Part shown: in pieces, positions 1-7,557 of the stretch | How positions within the stretch are numbered: position 1 is the first letter of the stretch | How the letters are laid out: every line of letters begins with the position of its first letter | Origin: CAYUYV01 sp050331455 | Lineage (GTDB): Bacteria > Pseudomonadota > Alphaproteobacteria > JAJFIK01 | NCBI GenBank assembly: GCA_050331455.1 | Contig: JBHJGV010000029.1 | Location: 1-64,000 of the forward strand | DNA length: 64,000 nt | Reading direction: 5' to 3' | The notes under the pieces: generated by a model | Told to the model about the DNA's origin: nothing | Seen by the model: only the letters and a program-made list of their open reading frames with translations | Databases searched by the model: none | Translations under genes and position numbers: made by a program

Positions 1-664
1 CCCCCCCCCCCCCCTGGGGCGCCGCCCCGCGGAGCCGCCGCAGCCCGGGCCAACGGCGGGGAACACGGCCCCGGGCGCCCCGCCGGGGGCCCGCCCAGAG
101 GAGCGCAAGACCGGTCCCGACAGCGGCAAGGCCGAGGCCAATGCCAAAGGCCGTCAGATCGCCGGTGATGTCGGGGCGCGGCAATTCGAGCCCCCGATTG
201 TTGAGAAAGACCACACCGCCGATGGAGAGGCTGCCTTCGCGCACGGTCGGCAGGGCCTGGAGCAGTCCGTACCAGAACAGAATCTGCAAGGGCAGCGGAA
301 TATTGCGCAGCACCTCCACATAACCCGTCACGAGGCCCGCCATAAGGATATTGCCGGACAGGCGCAGCACGCCCAGCAGAACCCCAAGCCCCGTGGCCAG
401 GACGATACCCAGGGCCGAAACGAACAGGGTGTTCAGCATTCCGACCAGGAACACCCGTCCATGGGTGTCGTCGAGGCGATACTCGACCAGCGTGAAGGCG
501 ATGTCGTAACCGGCGGGCTGGGTCAGGAAGCCGAAACCGCTGGTGATGCCCCGGTCGGCGAGGTTGCCGGCAGCCGTGCTCGCGGCCGCCCACAGGAGGG
601 CGGCAAAGACTGCCAGGGCCAGGGCCTGGACGGCAAGGCTCCGAACGGTCCGCAAGGAGAACAT
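1..664 (-). CDS. aapQ: General L-amino-acid ABC transporter permease, 3' end cut by window edge
   Basis: Inner-membrane permease of a polar amino-acid ABC importer of the AapJQMP/BztABCD type. The frame starts with ATG at 664, ten bases after the aapJ stop, and stays open to base 1 (about 221 codons). It reads hydrophobic segment, long periplasmic stretch, membrane helices, then RNIPLPLQILFWYG, a motif typical of AapQ permeases. A periplasmic loop with FLNNRGLELPRP follows, then another helix. The full protein is normally near 400 residues, so roughly the C-terminal half, aapM and aapP lie outside. No stop codon shows it is partial. The last codons run into a 14-base C homopolymer at the window end, where base quality may be poor. 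Family assignment is confident. Confidence 0.88.
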   Translation of the reverse strand, partial: MFSLRTVRSLAVQALALAVFAALLWAAASTAAGNLADRGITSGFGFLTQPAGYDIAFTLVEYRLDDTHGRVFLVGMLNTLFVSALGIVLATGLGVLLGVLRLSGNILMAGLVTGYVEVLRNIPLPLQILFWYGLLQALPTVREGSLSIGGVVFLNNRGLELPRPDITGDLTAFGIGLGLAAVGTGLALLWAGPRRGARGRVPRRWPGLRRLRGAAPQGGGG

Positions 665-673
665 CGGGACCGG

Positions 674-1702
674 TCAACGCATGGGCGGCGCATAGTGGAG
701 CCCGCCATCCTTCCAGGACCGGTTGAGGCCACGATCGAGGTTCAGCACACTGTCCTTGCCGAGTGAGCGGTCAAAAAGCTCCCCGTAATGGCCGACCTGG
801 GACAGGATGGCGAAGGCCCAGCCGTCCGACAGGCCAAGATAGCCGCCGAACGTTCCTTCCGTCCCCAAAAGGCGGCGCACTTCCGGATTGGTCGATGTCT
901 TGCGCAGCACCTCGGCGGTTTTGCGGGAGATGCCCAGTTCCTCCCCGAGGAACAGGGCGAACAGGGTCCAGCGCACCACATCGCCCCAGGTATCATCCCC
1001 TTCGCGCACCAGCGGGCCGAGGGGTTCCTTGGAAATGGTTTGGGGCAGGATCATATGGGCGCCGGGGTCCGGGAAGGTCGCCCGCAGGGCGGCGAGACCC
1101 GAGATATCGGTCGTGTAGGCATCGCAGGCCTCGGCGAGATAATTCGTGCGCACCTCGTCGAAGGTCCGGATCACGATGGTCTCGAAGGCGAGGCCCTGGG
1201 TGCGGAACCAGTCGCCGAGATTGAGCTCCGTGGTGGTGCCGGCCTGGACACAGATGCGCGCGCCGTCGAGCTGGCGCGCTTCGCTAACGCCCAAAGCCTT
1301 CGGCGTGATGAAGCCCTGGCCGTCGTAATAGTTCACGCCCACGAAATCGAAGCCCAGATTGGTATCCCGGCTGAAGGTCCAGGTCGTGTTGCGCGCGAGC
1401 AGGTCCACCTCGCCGGACTGGAGGGCCGTGAAGCGCTCCTGGGGGGTTGTCATGATGAAGCGGACTTTCGCGGCGTCGCCCAGCACGGCCGCAGCCACGG
1501 CCCGGCAGAAATCCACGTCGAAGCCGCGCCACACGCCCTCATTGGACACTTCCGCAAAGCCGGCGATGCCGGTGTTCACGCCGCACAGAAGCTGTCCGCG
1601 CTCGCGCACCACCTCAAGCGTTCCGGCCGCCGCCGGTATGGCCACAAGCGTGAGGAGCGCCGCCATCGCAGCCGCTGCACAGCCGATCCTTCCCCGTCCC
1701 AT
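674..1702 (-). CDS. aapJ: General L-amino-acid ABC transporter, periplasmic substrate-binding protein
   Basis: Periplasmic binding protein (342 aa) that delivers amino acids to the AapQ/AapM permease. A Sec signal peptide is visible at residues 1-26 (hydrophobic core ending AIPAAAG). The mature protein begins TLEVVRERGQLLCGVNTG, characteristic of AapJ/BztA. Family-3 solute-binding features follow: GFDVDFCRAVAAAV, TTPQERFTALQSGEVDLL and the AEACDAYTTD region. The ATG at 1702 has an AAAGGA Shine-Dalgarno seven bases upstream. It lies between metC and aapQ on the same strand, the order seen in several Alphaproteobacteria, and is probably co-transcribed with both. The substrate range (broad L-amino acids) is inferred from the family. 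Confidence 0.93.
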   Translation of the reverse strand: MGRGRIGCAAAAMAALLTLVAIPAAAGTLEVVRERGQLLCGVNTGIAGFAEVSNEGVWRGFDVDFCRAVAAAVLGDAAKVRFIMTTPQERFTALQSGEVDLLARNTTWTFSRDTNLGFDFVGVNYYDGQGFITPKALGVSEARQLDGARICVQAGTTTELNLGDWFRTQGLAFETIVIRTFDEVRTNYLAEACDAYTTDISGLAALRATFPDPGAHMILPQTISKEPLGPLVREGDDTWGDVVRWTLFALFLGEELGISRKTAEVLRKTSTNPEVRRLLGTEGTFGGYLGLSDGWAFAILSQVGHYGELFDRSLGKDSVLNLDRGLNRSWKDGGLHYAPPMR

Positions 1703-1747
1703 CCGTCGTCCTTTCCCACAAGGCTCTAAAGAGATCCACCGCTCAGC

Positions 1748-2953
1748 TTAAGCGGCCTTGTGGAAGCTGTCGAAGCCGACCGTGAGATCGGCGATGAGGT
1801 CGGCGGGATCCTCAAGGCCGATATGGAGGCGCAAGGCGGGCCCTTCCGGGCGCCAGGGCAAGGCCGTGCGCGGCACATCGCCGGGATCGGAGGGCACGAC
1901 CAGGCTTTCGAAGCCTCCGAAGGAATAGCCGATCCCGAACAGGCGCAGGGCATCGATGAAAGCATTGCGCTGGGCCCGCGTGCCCTGGTTGAAGACAACG
2001 CCGAAGACGCCGGACGCGCCGGTGAAATCCCGCTGCCATAGGGCATGGTCCGGATGGCTCGGCAGGGCCGGGTGGAGCACGCGGGAGACTTCGGGCCGGG
2101 CCTCCAGCCACGCGGCGACCTCCAGGCCCGCGGCCCAGTGGCGGGCCATGCGTAGTCCCAGAGTGCGCATGCCGCGCAGGGTGAGAAATGCCTCGTCAGG
2201 GCCGGCGCACAGGCCGAGCTGCCGCTGGGCTTGCACCATGGCCGCGGCCTGGGACGGAGCGGCGGTGATGGTGCCGAGCAGGACATCCGAATGGCCGGCG
2301 AGGAATTTGGTCGCCGCCTGGATGGAAAGGTCCACGCCATGGTCCAGCGGCTTGAAGTAGAGCGGCGTCGCCCAGGTGTTGTCCATGAGAGTGGGAATGC
2401 CCCGGGCGCGCGCCAGGGCGACGATGGCTGGCACATCCATGACCTCAAAGGTCCGGCTGCCGGGGGATTCCAGCAAAATGGCCTGGGTCGAAGGGCGCAG
2501 ATGATTGGCGATTCCGGCGCCGATCCGCGGATCCACATAGGTGGCGGCGACCCCGAAGCGCTTCAGCAGGCCATCGCAGAACAGCCGGGTCGGCTCATAG
2601 GCATGGTCGGCGACGATCACATGGCCGCCGGCGCCGGTCACCGTCATCAGGGCCGTCGCCACGGCGGAAAAGCCCGAGGGCACAAGGCGGCAGGCACTGC
2701 CCTCCGGGGCGTTTTCCAGGTCGAGCACGGCCTCTTCGAGGGCCAGGGTTCCCGGCGTCCCGCGCCGGCCATAGCCGACCTTGCCGCCGAAAGGCCGGCG
2801 CAACTCGTCGACACTGTCGAACAGGATGGTCGAGGCACGGGTGACGCCGGGATTGACGGCGCCGGACATCTCCTGCGCGCCGGGCCGCCCCGTATGCACA
2901 AGCCGCGTCTCCGGTGCGAGCGGCTTAGAACCTGCGCGATCTTCGCCTTCCAT
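1748..2953 (-). CDS. metC: Cystathionine beta-lyase (PLP-dependent Cys/Met metabolism enzyme)
   Basis: Cleaves cystathionine to homocysteine, pyruvate and ammonia in methionine biosynthesis. The sequence is a type-I fold Cys/Met metabolism PLP enzyme: LVHTGRP near the N-terminus, SVDELRRPFGGKVGYGRRGTP (split by the substrate-binding Tyr/Arg), and the Schiff-base lysine in the motif ATKFLAGHSD. The open frame reaches 3091, but the sequence before residue 44 looks non-coding. Two ATGs lie close together at 2962 and 2953. The AAGGGG Shine-Dalgarno abuts the first and sits about nine bases before the second, so 2953 is chosen (401 aa). It leads the aap genes; a metC-aap linkage is known in Rhizobium relatives. 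Cystathionine gamma-synthase-like activity cannot be fully excluded. Confidence 0.9.
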   Translation of the reverse strand: MEGEDRAGSKPLAPETRLVHTGRPGAQEMSGAVNPGVTRASTILFDSVDELRRPFGGKVGYGRRGTPGTLALEEAVLDLENAPEGSACRLVPSGFSAVATALMTVTGAGGHVIVADHAYEPTRLFCDGLLKRFGVAATYVDPRIGAGIANHLRPSTQAILLESPGSRTFEVMDVPAIVALARARGIPTLMDNTWATPLYFKPLDHGVDLSIQAATKFLAGHSDVLLGTITAAPSQAAAMVQAQRQLGLCAGPDEAFLTLRGMRTLGLRMARHWAAGLEVAAWLEARPEVSRVLHPALPSHPDHALWQRDFTGASGVFGVVFNQGTRAQRNAFIDALRLFGIGYSFGGFESLVVPSDPGDVPRTALPWRPEGPALRLHIGLEDPADLIADLTVGFDSFHKAA

Positions 2954-3072
2954 ATGGGCCATCCCCTTGTTGCAAACGGCAATTGACCAGGACCGGTTCG
3001 ACCTGCAGCCTCCAAAGGAAGGCCTGACCGCCGTTTCGACACCGCATCTGCGTCCATCATGAGGAACACGCC

Positions 3073-3450
3073 ATGGGCAGCAACCCTGCACCCGGTTTCA
3101 AGGCCCGGCCCGACCATCGCATCACGCTCGGTGACGGCACCGCGCGGGTGCGCCTGACCCATCGGGGTGCCGTGATTGCGGATACGAAGAACGCCATCAT
3201 TCTCAACGAGGCATCCTATCCGCCGCGCTACTACATTCCCCAGGCGGACGTCGCCATGGACCGCATGGCAGGCACCGATCGAAAGACCCATTGTCCCTTC
3301 AAAGGCGATGCCCGGTATTGGAGCCTGACGGTGGACGGCGAGACGCTGGACAATGTGGCTTGGGCCTATGACCAGCCCTTTGACGAAATGGCGGCGCTGG
3401 CCGGGCATATCGCCTTCGACACGGATCGCGTGGACCTGATCGACGCCTGA
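3073..3450 (+). CDS. DUF427 family protein
   Basis: A 125-residue soluble protein of the DUF427 family, with the conserved core of RLTHRGAVIADTKNA, the PPRYYIP segment, the KTHCPFKGDARYWSL motif and NVAWAYDQPF. The biochemical role of the family is not established. The CPFKG(D)A-YW signature is the reason for the call. It is divergent from metC with a 119-base gap. Its ATG follows GAGGAACACGCC, a usable ribosome-binding site. The TGA stop lies inside the first unit of a 15-bp tandem repeat that fills the gap to the next gene. There is no signal peptide or membrane segment. Confidence 0.8.
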   Translation: MGSNPAPGFKARPDHRITLGDGTARVRLTHRGAVIADTKNAIILNEASYPPRYYIPQADVAMDRMAGTDRKTHCPFKGDARYWSLTVDGETLDNVAWAYDQPFDEMAALAGHIAFDTDRVDLIDA

Positions 3451-3489
3451 ACACCCGGAGCCTGAACACCGAGAGCCTGAACACCGAGA
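3445..3489 (+). repeat. 15-bp direct tandem repeat, three copies
   Basis: Three adjacent 15-bp units of the form GCCTGAACACCGAGA (first copy with two changes) lie between the DUF427 gene and the biotinyl-domain gene. The first unit supplies the TGA stop codon of the upstream gene. Two degraded GCCTGGGCA-type half units follow to about 3513. Function unknown. Confidence 0.85.
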
Positions 3490-3555
3490 GCCTGGGCAGG
3501 CAAAGCCTGGGCGCTAACCGACCGCCGCCAAGACCTTGAGAGAGAGAGCACGCCT

Positions 3556-3777
3556 ATGAAGATCGACATCGTCAGCGACGTGGCCGGCAAAGTCTGGCAG
3601 ATCCCGGCTCCGGCGGGCACGACCGTCGGCGAGGGCGATCCGGTGGTGATCCTGGAGTCGATGAAAATGGAAATCCCCGTCGAAGCGCCGGCCGCGGGCA
3701 TCGTCGTGGAGATCCTCGTCGCCGAAGGCGAGCCGGTGGAGGATGGCGACAAGATCGGCGTCCTCGAACGGCGCTGA
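3556..3777 (+). CDS. Small free-standing biotin/lipoyl attachment domain protein
   Basis: A 73-residue protein consisting only of a biotinyl/lipoyl domain. The modification site is the Lys of ESMKMEIP (residues about 35-42), the classic biotin motif. The hairpin repeats around it (GTTVGEGDPVVILES and VAEGEPVEDGDKIGVLE) are the two symmetric halves of the fold. Similar stand-alone 70-residue carriers are annotated in other bacteria as biotin/lipoyl-carrier proteins. Usually it is not known which carboxylase they serve. No carboxylase or carboxyltransferase gene is nearby. The start is supported by a GAGAGAGAG purine tract about seven bases upstream. Biotinylation is inferred from the motif. 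Confidence 0.85.
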   Translation: MKIDIVSDVAGKVWQIPAPAGTTVGEGDPVVILESMKMEIPVEAPAAGIVVEILVAEGEPVEDGDKIGVLERR

Positions 3778-3833
3778 GACCCGTCGGGTCGGCAGACGGC
3801 GTTAAGGGGTCCACCGGCCGTGCGGTATGGCAC

Positions 3834-4430
3834 TCACGGTGCGGGAATGTCCGGCATCTGGCTCGGGTCGCGCACGAAGCGATTGCGGAAAATCCGCGTG
3901 ACGATCTGCAATTCCTTGCGGCTGCGGCCCGTTGGCACGTCATTGGAGAGATAGCAGCTCCCCCGGTCCCAGGGCAGGTCCAAGGTCCGCGCGCTGGCCT
4001 CCAGACCTTTGAGAACATGGTCGGCGATGACATGGGGGACCCGCCGCTTGTGGGTCATCTGCTCGATGAATTCGGGCTCCAGATAGGTGACCCGGCTCAG
4101 CTCCACGCGCAGCGCTTTGTGCAGATCGAGAAGGGTCTGCAGGTGTTCGACAAACCACTCGGCGCCGACGATTTCGGTTTCCTTGTCCGCGGGCGCCAGG
4201 CCACGCTGGGACCGGATGTCATTGACCAGATTGATGAAGGCATCGGCGGTCTTGTATTTGACCGCTTCGAAATTAAGCACCTTGTACAGGGTACGCTCTT
4301 TAATGCCCCCAGGCAGATCGAGGCCCGAGCAGGTCTTGTGGGCCGACATGACGTCCGGCGTGTGGGCCAGGACATCCGCCTCGCCCAAAAGGATATCAGC
4401 ACGCGGAACACCGTAGAGGGCATTGCTCAT
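3834..4430 (-). CDS. Uncharacterised soluble protein
   Basis: I do not recognise this 198-residue protein. It is rich in charged residues, has no signal peptide or membrane helix, and looks mostly alpha-helical (for example VEHLQTLLDLHKALRVEL). A basic stretch, THKRRVPHV, is near the middle, and RGSCYLSNDVPTGRSRKELQ is near the end. The open frame extends to 4568, but the first 46 codons have no protein-like character, so ATG 4430 is preferred. There is no strong Shine-Dalgarno there, so the start is uncertain. It stands alone on the minus strand between the biotinyl-domain gene and the RND efflux operon. Confidence 0.55.
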   Translation of the reverse strand: MSNALYGVPRADILLGEADVLAHTPDVMSAHKTCSGLDLPGGIKERTLYKVLNFEAVKYKTADAFINLVNDIRSQRGLAPADKETEIVGAEWFVEHLQTLLDLHKALRVELSRVTYLEPEFIEQMTHKRRVPHVIADHVLKGLEASARTLDLPWDRGSCYLSNDVPTGRSRKELQIVTRIFRNRFVRDPSQMPDIPAP

Positions 4431-4753
4431 CAGGGAAGGAAAGGGCGGCACCGTCGATCCTTTCAGCGGAGCCGCCCGGGCTGCGCCTTGGGCTCCGCTT
4501 CGAAACGCTTGTTCTTCAATAAGTTTTGAACCGCATATACACCTGCAATGACTTTTCGCGCGGCGCAAGGGCGTGCAGAGCTAAACGGTAGTACCCGGCC
4601 TATAAACAACCCAGACGCGTCCCTGAAGCCCCAACCCGCCCGCTGCCAAAAAGCCTCGGGCTTATTTGCTAGGGCGCAGGCCCTGCAGCGCGTTAGGGTT
4701 TGCGGCATGGGTTAATGCCATGCGCCGATCAGGGATATTGGGCGACGGGTTGG
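4431..4753. other. Intergenic region between divergent genes, no gene seen
   Basis: This 323-base gap separates the unknown minus-strand gene from the RND efflux operon. It includes a locally AT-richer stretch around 4505-4560 (TTCTTCAATAAGTTTTGAAC and following) that could hold promoters for either side. No convincing -35/-10 pair, repressor operator or RNA gene was found. A TetR- or MarR-type regulator, often linked to such pumps, is not encoded here. Confidence 0.5.
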
Positions 4754-6313
4754 ATGGCTTCAGGTCGGGGCAAAGCAGTGAGACGGGTCACGTCGGTTGG
4801 GGTTGTTGGGACGGCGCTTTGGGCATGGTTGTCGCGGCATGCGCTCCTTTGCACCGTGGTGAGCGGCGCCCTGGTTCTGGCCGGCTGCGTGGTCACGCCG
4901 ACGGCTGAAGACGCGCCGCTGCCCAATGCCCCGTCCGCAGGCTGGATCGCCCCGGGCGCCGGCGAGGCCAATGCCCGCCCCATCACTGACAACTGGCTCG
5001 CCGATCTCGACGCTCCCGTGCTCGACGCACTGATCGCCGAGGCCCTGGTCTACAACAACAATCTGGCCCAGGCGGTTGCCCGGCTCGATGGCGCCATGGC
5101 CAGTGCCCGGGTCGCAGGGGCGGCGCGCTTTCCGACCCTCGACGCCGGCGCCAACGGCTCGCGTTCGCGCCTGTCGACGGATATCGGCTTCGGGCCGGAC
5201 ACCACCGGCGTGTACTGCCTGTCCTGGAGCTTTCAAGCAAGCAGGGAAGCCGATGTCTTGGGCCGGATCCGCGCAGCGACCCGGGCGGCCCGCGCCGATG
5301 CGGCGGCCTTCGGGGAGGATCTGGACAATGCCCGTCTGTCCCTGGCCGGCTCGGTCGCCTCGGCCTGGTTCACCCTGATCGAGGCCCACCAGCAGACTCT
5401 GCTGGCGGAAAGCGACGTGGAGAACCGGGAACGCACGCTCCGCCTTATCACCCGGCGGTTCGCCTCGGGCCTGTCCCGGAGTCTCGATCTGCGGCTTGCC
5501 CGAACCGACCTCGCCAGTGTGCGCGCCGGTCTCGAGGCCGCCCTTCAGACCGAGCGGGAGGCCGCCCGAAGCCTCGAAGTGCTGCTGGGGCGCTATCCCA
5601 GGGCCGCCCTCGATTATCCCGACACGATCCCCGAGCTCCCCGTCCTGGAGGGCGCGGGCCTGCCCGGGGAAATCCTTGCCCGCCGGCCGGATCTCCAATC
5701 GGCGGAAGCGCGCCTCCTGGCCTCGGGCCTGCGGGTCCGGGAAGCCCGCAAGGCGCTTCTGCCCCGGCTGACCTTTACAGGCTCTGTCGGCCCGGAGAGC
5801 AGCACCCTCGGCGATCTGTTCGATGCGGAAGAAATCGCCGGCAACATCATCGGCGGCCTGACCCAGCCCCTGTTCCAGGGCGGGCGCCTGCGGGCCAATA
5901 TCGATCTCGCCAAGGCCCGGGCGCAAGAAAGCATCTATTTCTATGTGGACACGGTGCTGAATGCCTATCGGGAGGTGGAGAACGCCCTTGACGCCGAAGC
6001 CCTGCTTGCTCTCCAGGAAGAGGACCTGACCCTGGCGGCCGAGGAAGCACGGGCCTCCGAAGCCCTGGCCGAGCGGGACTACCGGGCCGGGCTCGTGACG
6101 ATTTTCGACTTTCTGGAATCCACAGCCCGGCGGATTTCGGCCCAGAGCGCCCTGTTGAGGATCCGCCGGACCCGTCTGACCAACCGGATCGCCCTTTATG
6201 TCGCCCTCGCCGCGCCCTTTGCGCCGGACGTGCCTGCGCCCTTGAGAAGCCCCGACAGGCGATACGCGCCGTCGGGATCGGGCAAGGCCCTCCGGACCAG
6301 TGGAGAAGACTGA
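4754..6313 (+). CDS. RND efflux outer-membrane lipoprotein, NodT/OprM family
   Basis: Outer-membrane channel of a tripartite efflux pump. The N-terminus holds a lipoprotein signal ending in the lipobox LVLAGC, so the mature protein would be acylated at that Cys. The rest has two copies of the TolC-type outer-membrane efflux repeat: a first half with NNNLAQAVARLDGAMASARV, and a second with GLPGEILARRPDLQSAEARL and LFQGGRLRANIDLAKARAQE, typical of the NodT family. The frame opens at 4700. ATG 4754 gives 519 aa and a more normal signal peptide than the earlier starts, but the exact start is uncertain. Its TGA overlaps the next ATG by one base (TGATG), so the three pump genes form one operon. Confidence 0.9.
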   Translation: MASGRGKAVRRVTSVGVVGTALWAWLSRHALLCTVVSGALVLAGCVVTPTAEDAPLPNAPSAGWIAPGAGEANARPITDNWLADLDAPVLDALIAEALVYNNNLAQAVARLDGAMASARVAGAARFPTLDAGANGSRSRLSTDIGFGPDTTGVYCLSWSFQASREADVLGRIRAATRAARADAAAFGEDLDNARLSLAGSVASAWFTLIEAHQQTLLAESDVENRERTLRLITRRFASGLSRSLDLRLARTDLASVRAGLEAALQTEREAARSLEVLLGRYPRAALDYPDTIPELPVLEGAGLPGEILARRPDLQSAEARLLASGLRVREARKALLPRLTFTGSVGPESSTLGDLFDAEEIAGNIIGGLTQPLFQGGRLRANIDLAKARAQESIYFYVDTVLNAYREVENALDAEALLALQEEDLTLAAEEARASEALAERDYRAGLVTIFDFLESTARRISAQSALLRIRRTRLTNRIALYVALAAPFAPDVPAPLRSPDRRYAPSGSGKALRTSGED

Positions 6314-7557
6314 TGAACCTCACCTGTCCCCCGCCGGGTCCCATCCTCTTCATCTCGCGCAAAGTGCTGACGGTCGGCGCGCCGCTTCTGGTCTTTGCCC
6401 TGACGATCCTTTCCTTCATCGGGCTCAACGCCAATCGGCCCCAGCCGGAAAAGCGCGAGGTCGAAGAGCGGCCCGTGTCGGCCTTCGTTGCAATCGCGAA
6501 ACGCATGACCGTGGTCCCCAAGGTCGTCACCCAGGGCGAAGTGCGGCCCTTGCGTGAGATCGACCTCGTGCCCCAGGTGGGTGGACGGATCGAAGAGATC
6601 GACCCGGATTTCGAACCGGGCGGCGCCTTCGAGAAGGGCGAGTTGCTGTTCCGCATTCAGGAGGCGGACTACCGGCTCGCCGTCGTGCGGGCCCAGTCCC
6701 GGGTCGCCGAGGCGCGCCAGAACCTGCTGAGAGAAAACGCCGAAGCCGAAATGGCCCAGCGGGACTGGGAGGAACTCGGCGAGGGCGAGGCAAGCCCCCT
6801 CACCCTTCGCAAACCCCAGCTCGAAACACGCAAGGCCCTCCTACAGGCCGCCGAAGCGGATCTCGCCGAAGCCGAGCTTGCCCTGCGCCGCACCCGCATT
6901 ACGGCGCCCTTCGATGGGCGGGTGCGCGAGAAGCGGGCCGATATCGGCCAGGTCGTCGGCCCCCAGACCATTCTGGGACGGATCTTTTCCTCCGAGGTCG
7001 TCCAGATCCCCCTGCCCCTGACCGACCGGGAATTGGGCGTCGTGGGACTGCCCATCGGCTATGACGCCCTGGAGCGGGAGGGCCCGCCCGTCATCCTGAC
7101 CGCAACCGTTGCCGGCGAGATGCGCCAGTGGCGCGGCACCATCGCGCGCACCGAAAGCGCCATCGATCCCCAGACCCGGGTGCTGAGCGCGATCTGTGAA
7201 GTCGTGGATCCCTATGGCGCCCATGCCGACAACGGCGTGCCCCTCGCCGTGGGCCTGTTCGTCACAGCTGAAATCCCCGGCCGTCCCGTGGAGGATGTGA
7301 TCGTCGTGCCCCGCGCCGCCTTGCGGAGCGCGGATACGGTCTATGTGGTAAAGCCGGACGATGCAGGGATTGATCGTCTGGAGTTTCGGGTGGTCCAGGT
7401 CGCCTTCACTGAAGCTGAACGCGTGATCCTGTCGGGCGGTCTCGAGCCGGGAGAGCGGGTCGTGGTGTCGGCCATCGAAGGGGCTGTGCAGGGCCTGCGC
7501 ATCAATGCGCTGGATGAGACGAACCCCGACGGGGTTGGAGAGGACACACAGCCATGA
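6313..7557 (+). CDS. RND efflux periplasmic adaptor (membrane fusion protein)
   Basis: Periplasmic adaptor (414 aa) linking the pump to the outer-membrane channel. It carries an N-terminal membrane anchor at residues about 15-38. Next come the first half of a biotinyl/lipoyl-like domain (VPQVGGRIEEIDPDFEPGG), an alpha-hairpin with coiled-coil character (about residues 120-185), and the second lipoyl half (LRRTRITAPFDGRVREKRA). Beta-barrel and membrane-proximal domains follow. It overlaps the upstream stop by one base and the downstream start by four (ATGA). No lipobox is visible, so it is anchored by its helix rather than by lipid. Confidence 0.92.
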   Translation: MNLTCPPPGPILFISRKVLTVGAPLLVFALTILSFIGLNANRPQPEKREVEERPVSAFVAIAKRMTVVPKVVTQGEVRPLREIDLVPQVGGRIEEIDPDFEPGGAFEKGELLFRIQEADYRLAVVRAQSRVAEARQNLLRENAEAEMAQRDWEELGEGEASPLTLRKPQLETRKALLQAAEADLAEAELALRRTRITAPFDGRVREKRADIGQVVGPQTILGRIFSSEVVQIPLPLTDRELGVVGLPIGYDALEREGPPVILTATVAGEMRQWRGTIARTESAIDPQTRVLSAICEVVDPYGAHADNGVPLAVGLFVTAEIPGRPVEDVIVVPRAALRSADTVYVVKPDDAGIDRLEFRVVQVAFTEAERVILSGGLEPGERVVVSAIEGAVQGLRINALDETNPDGVGEDTQP

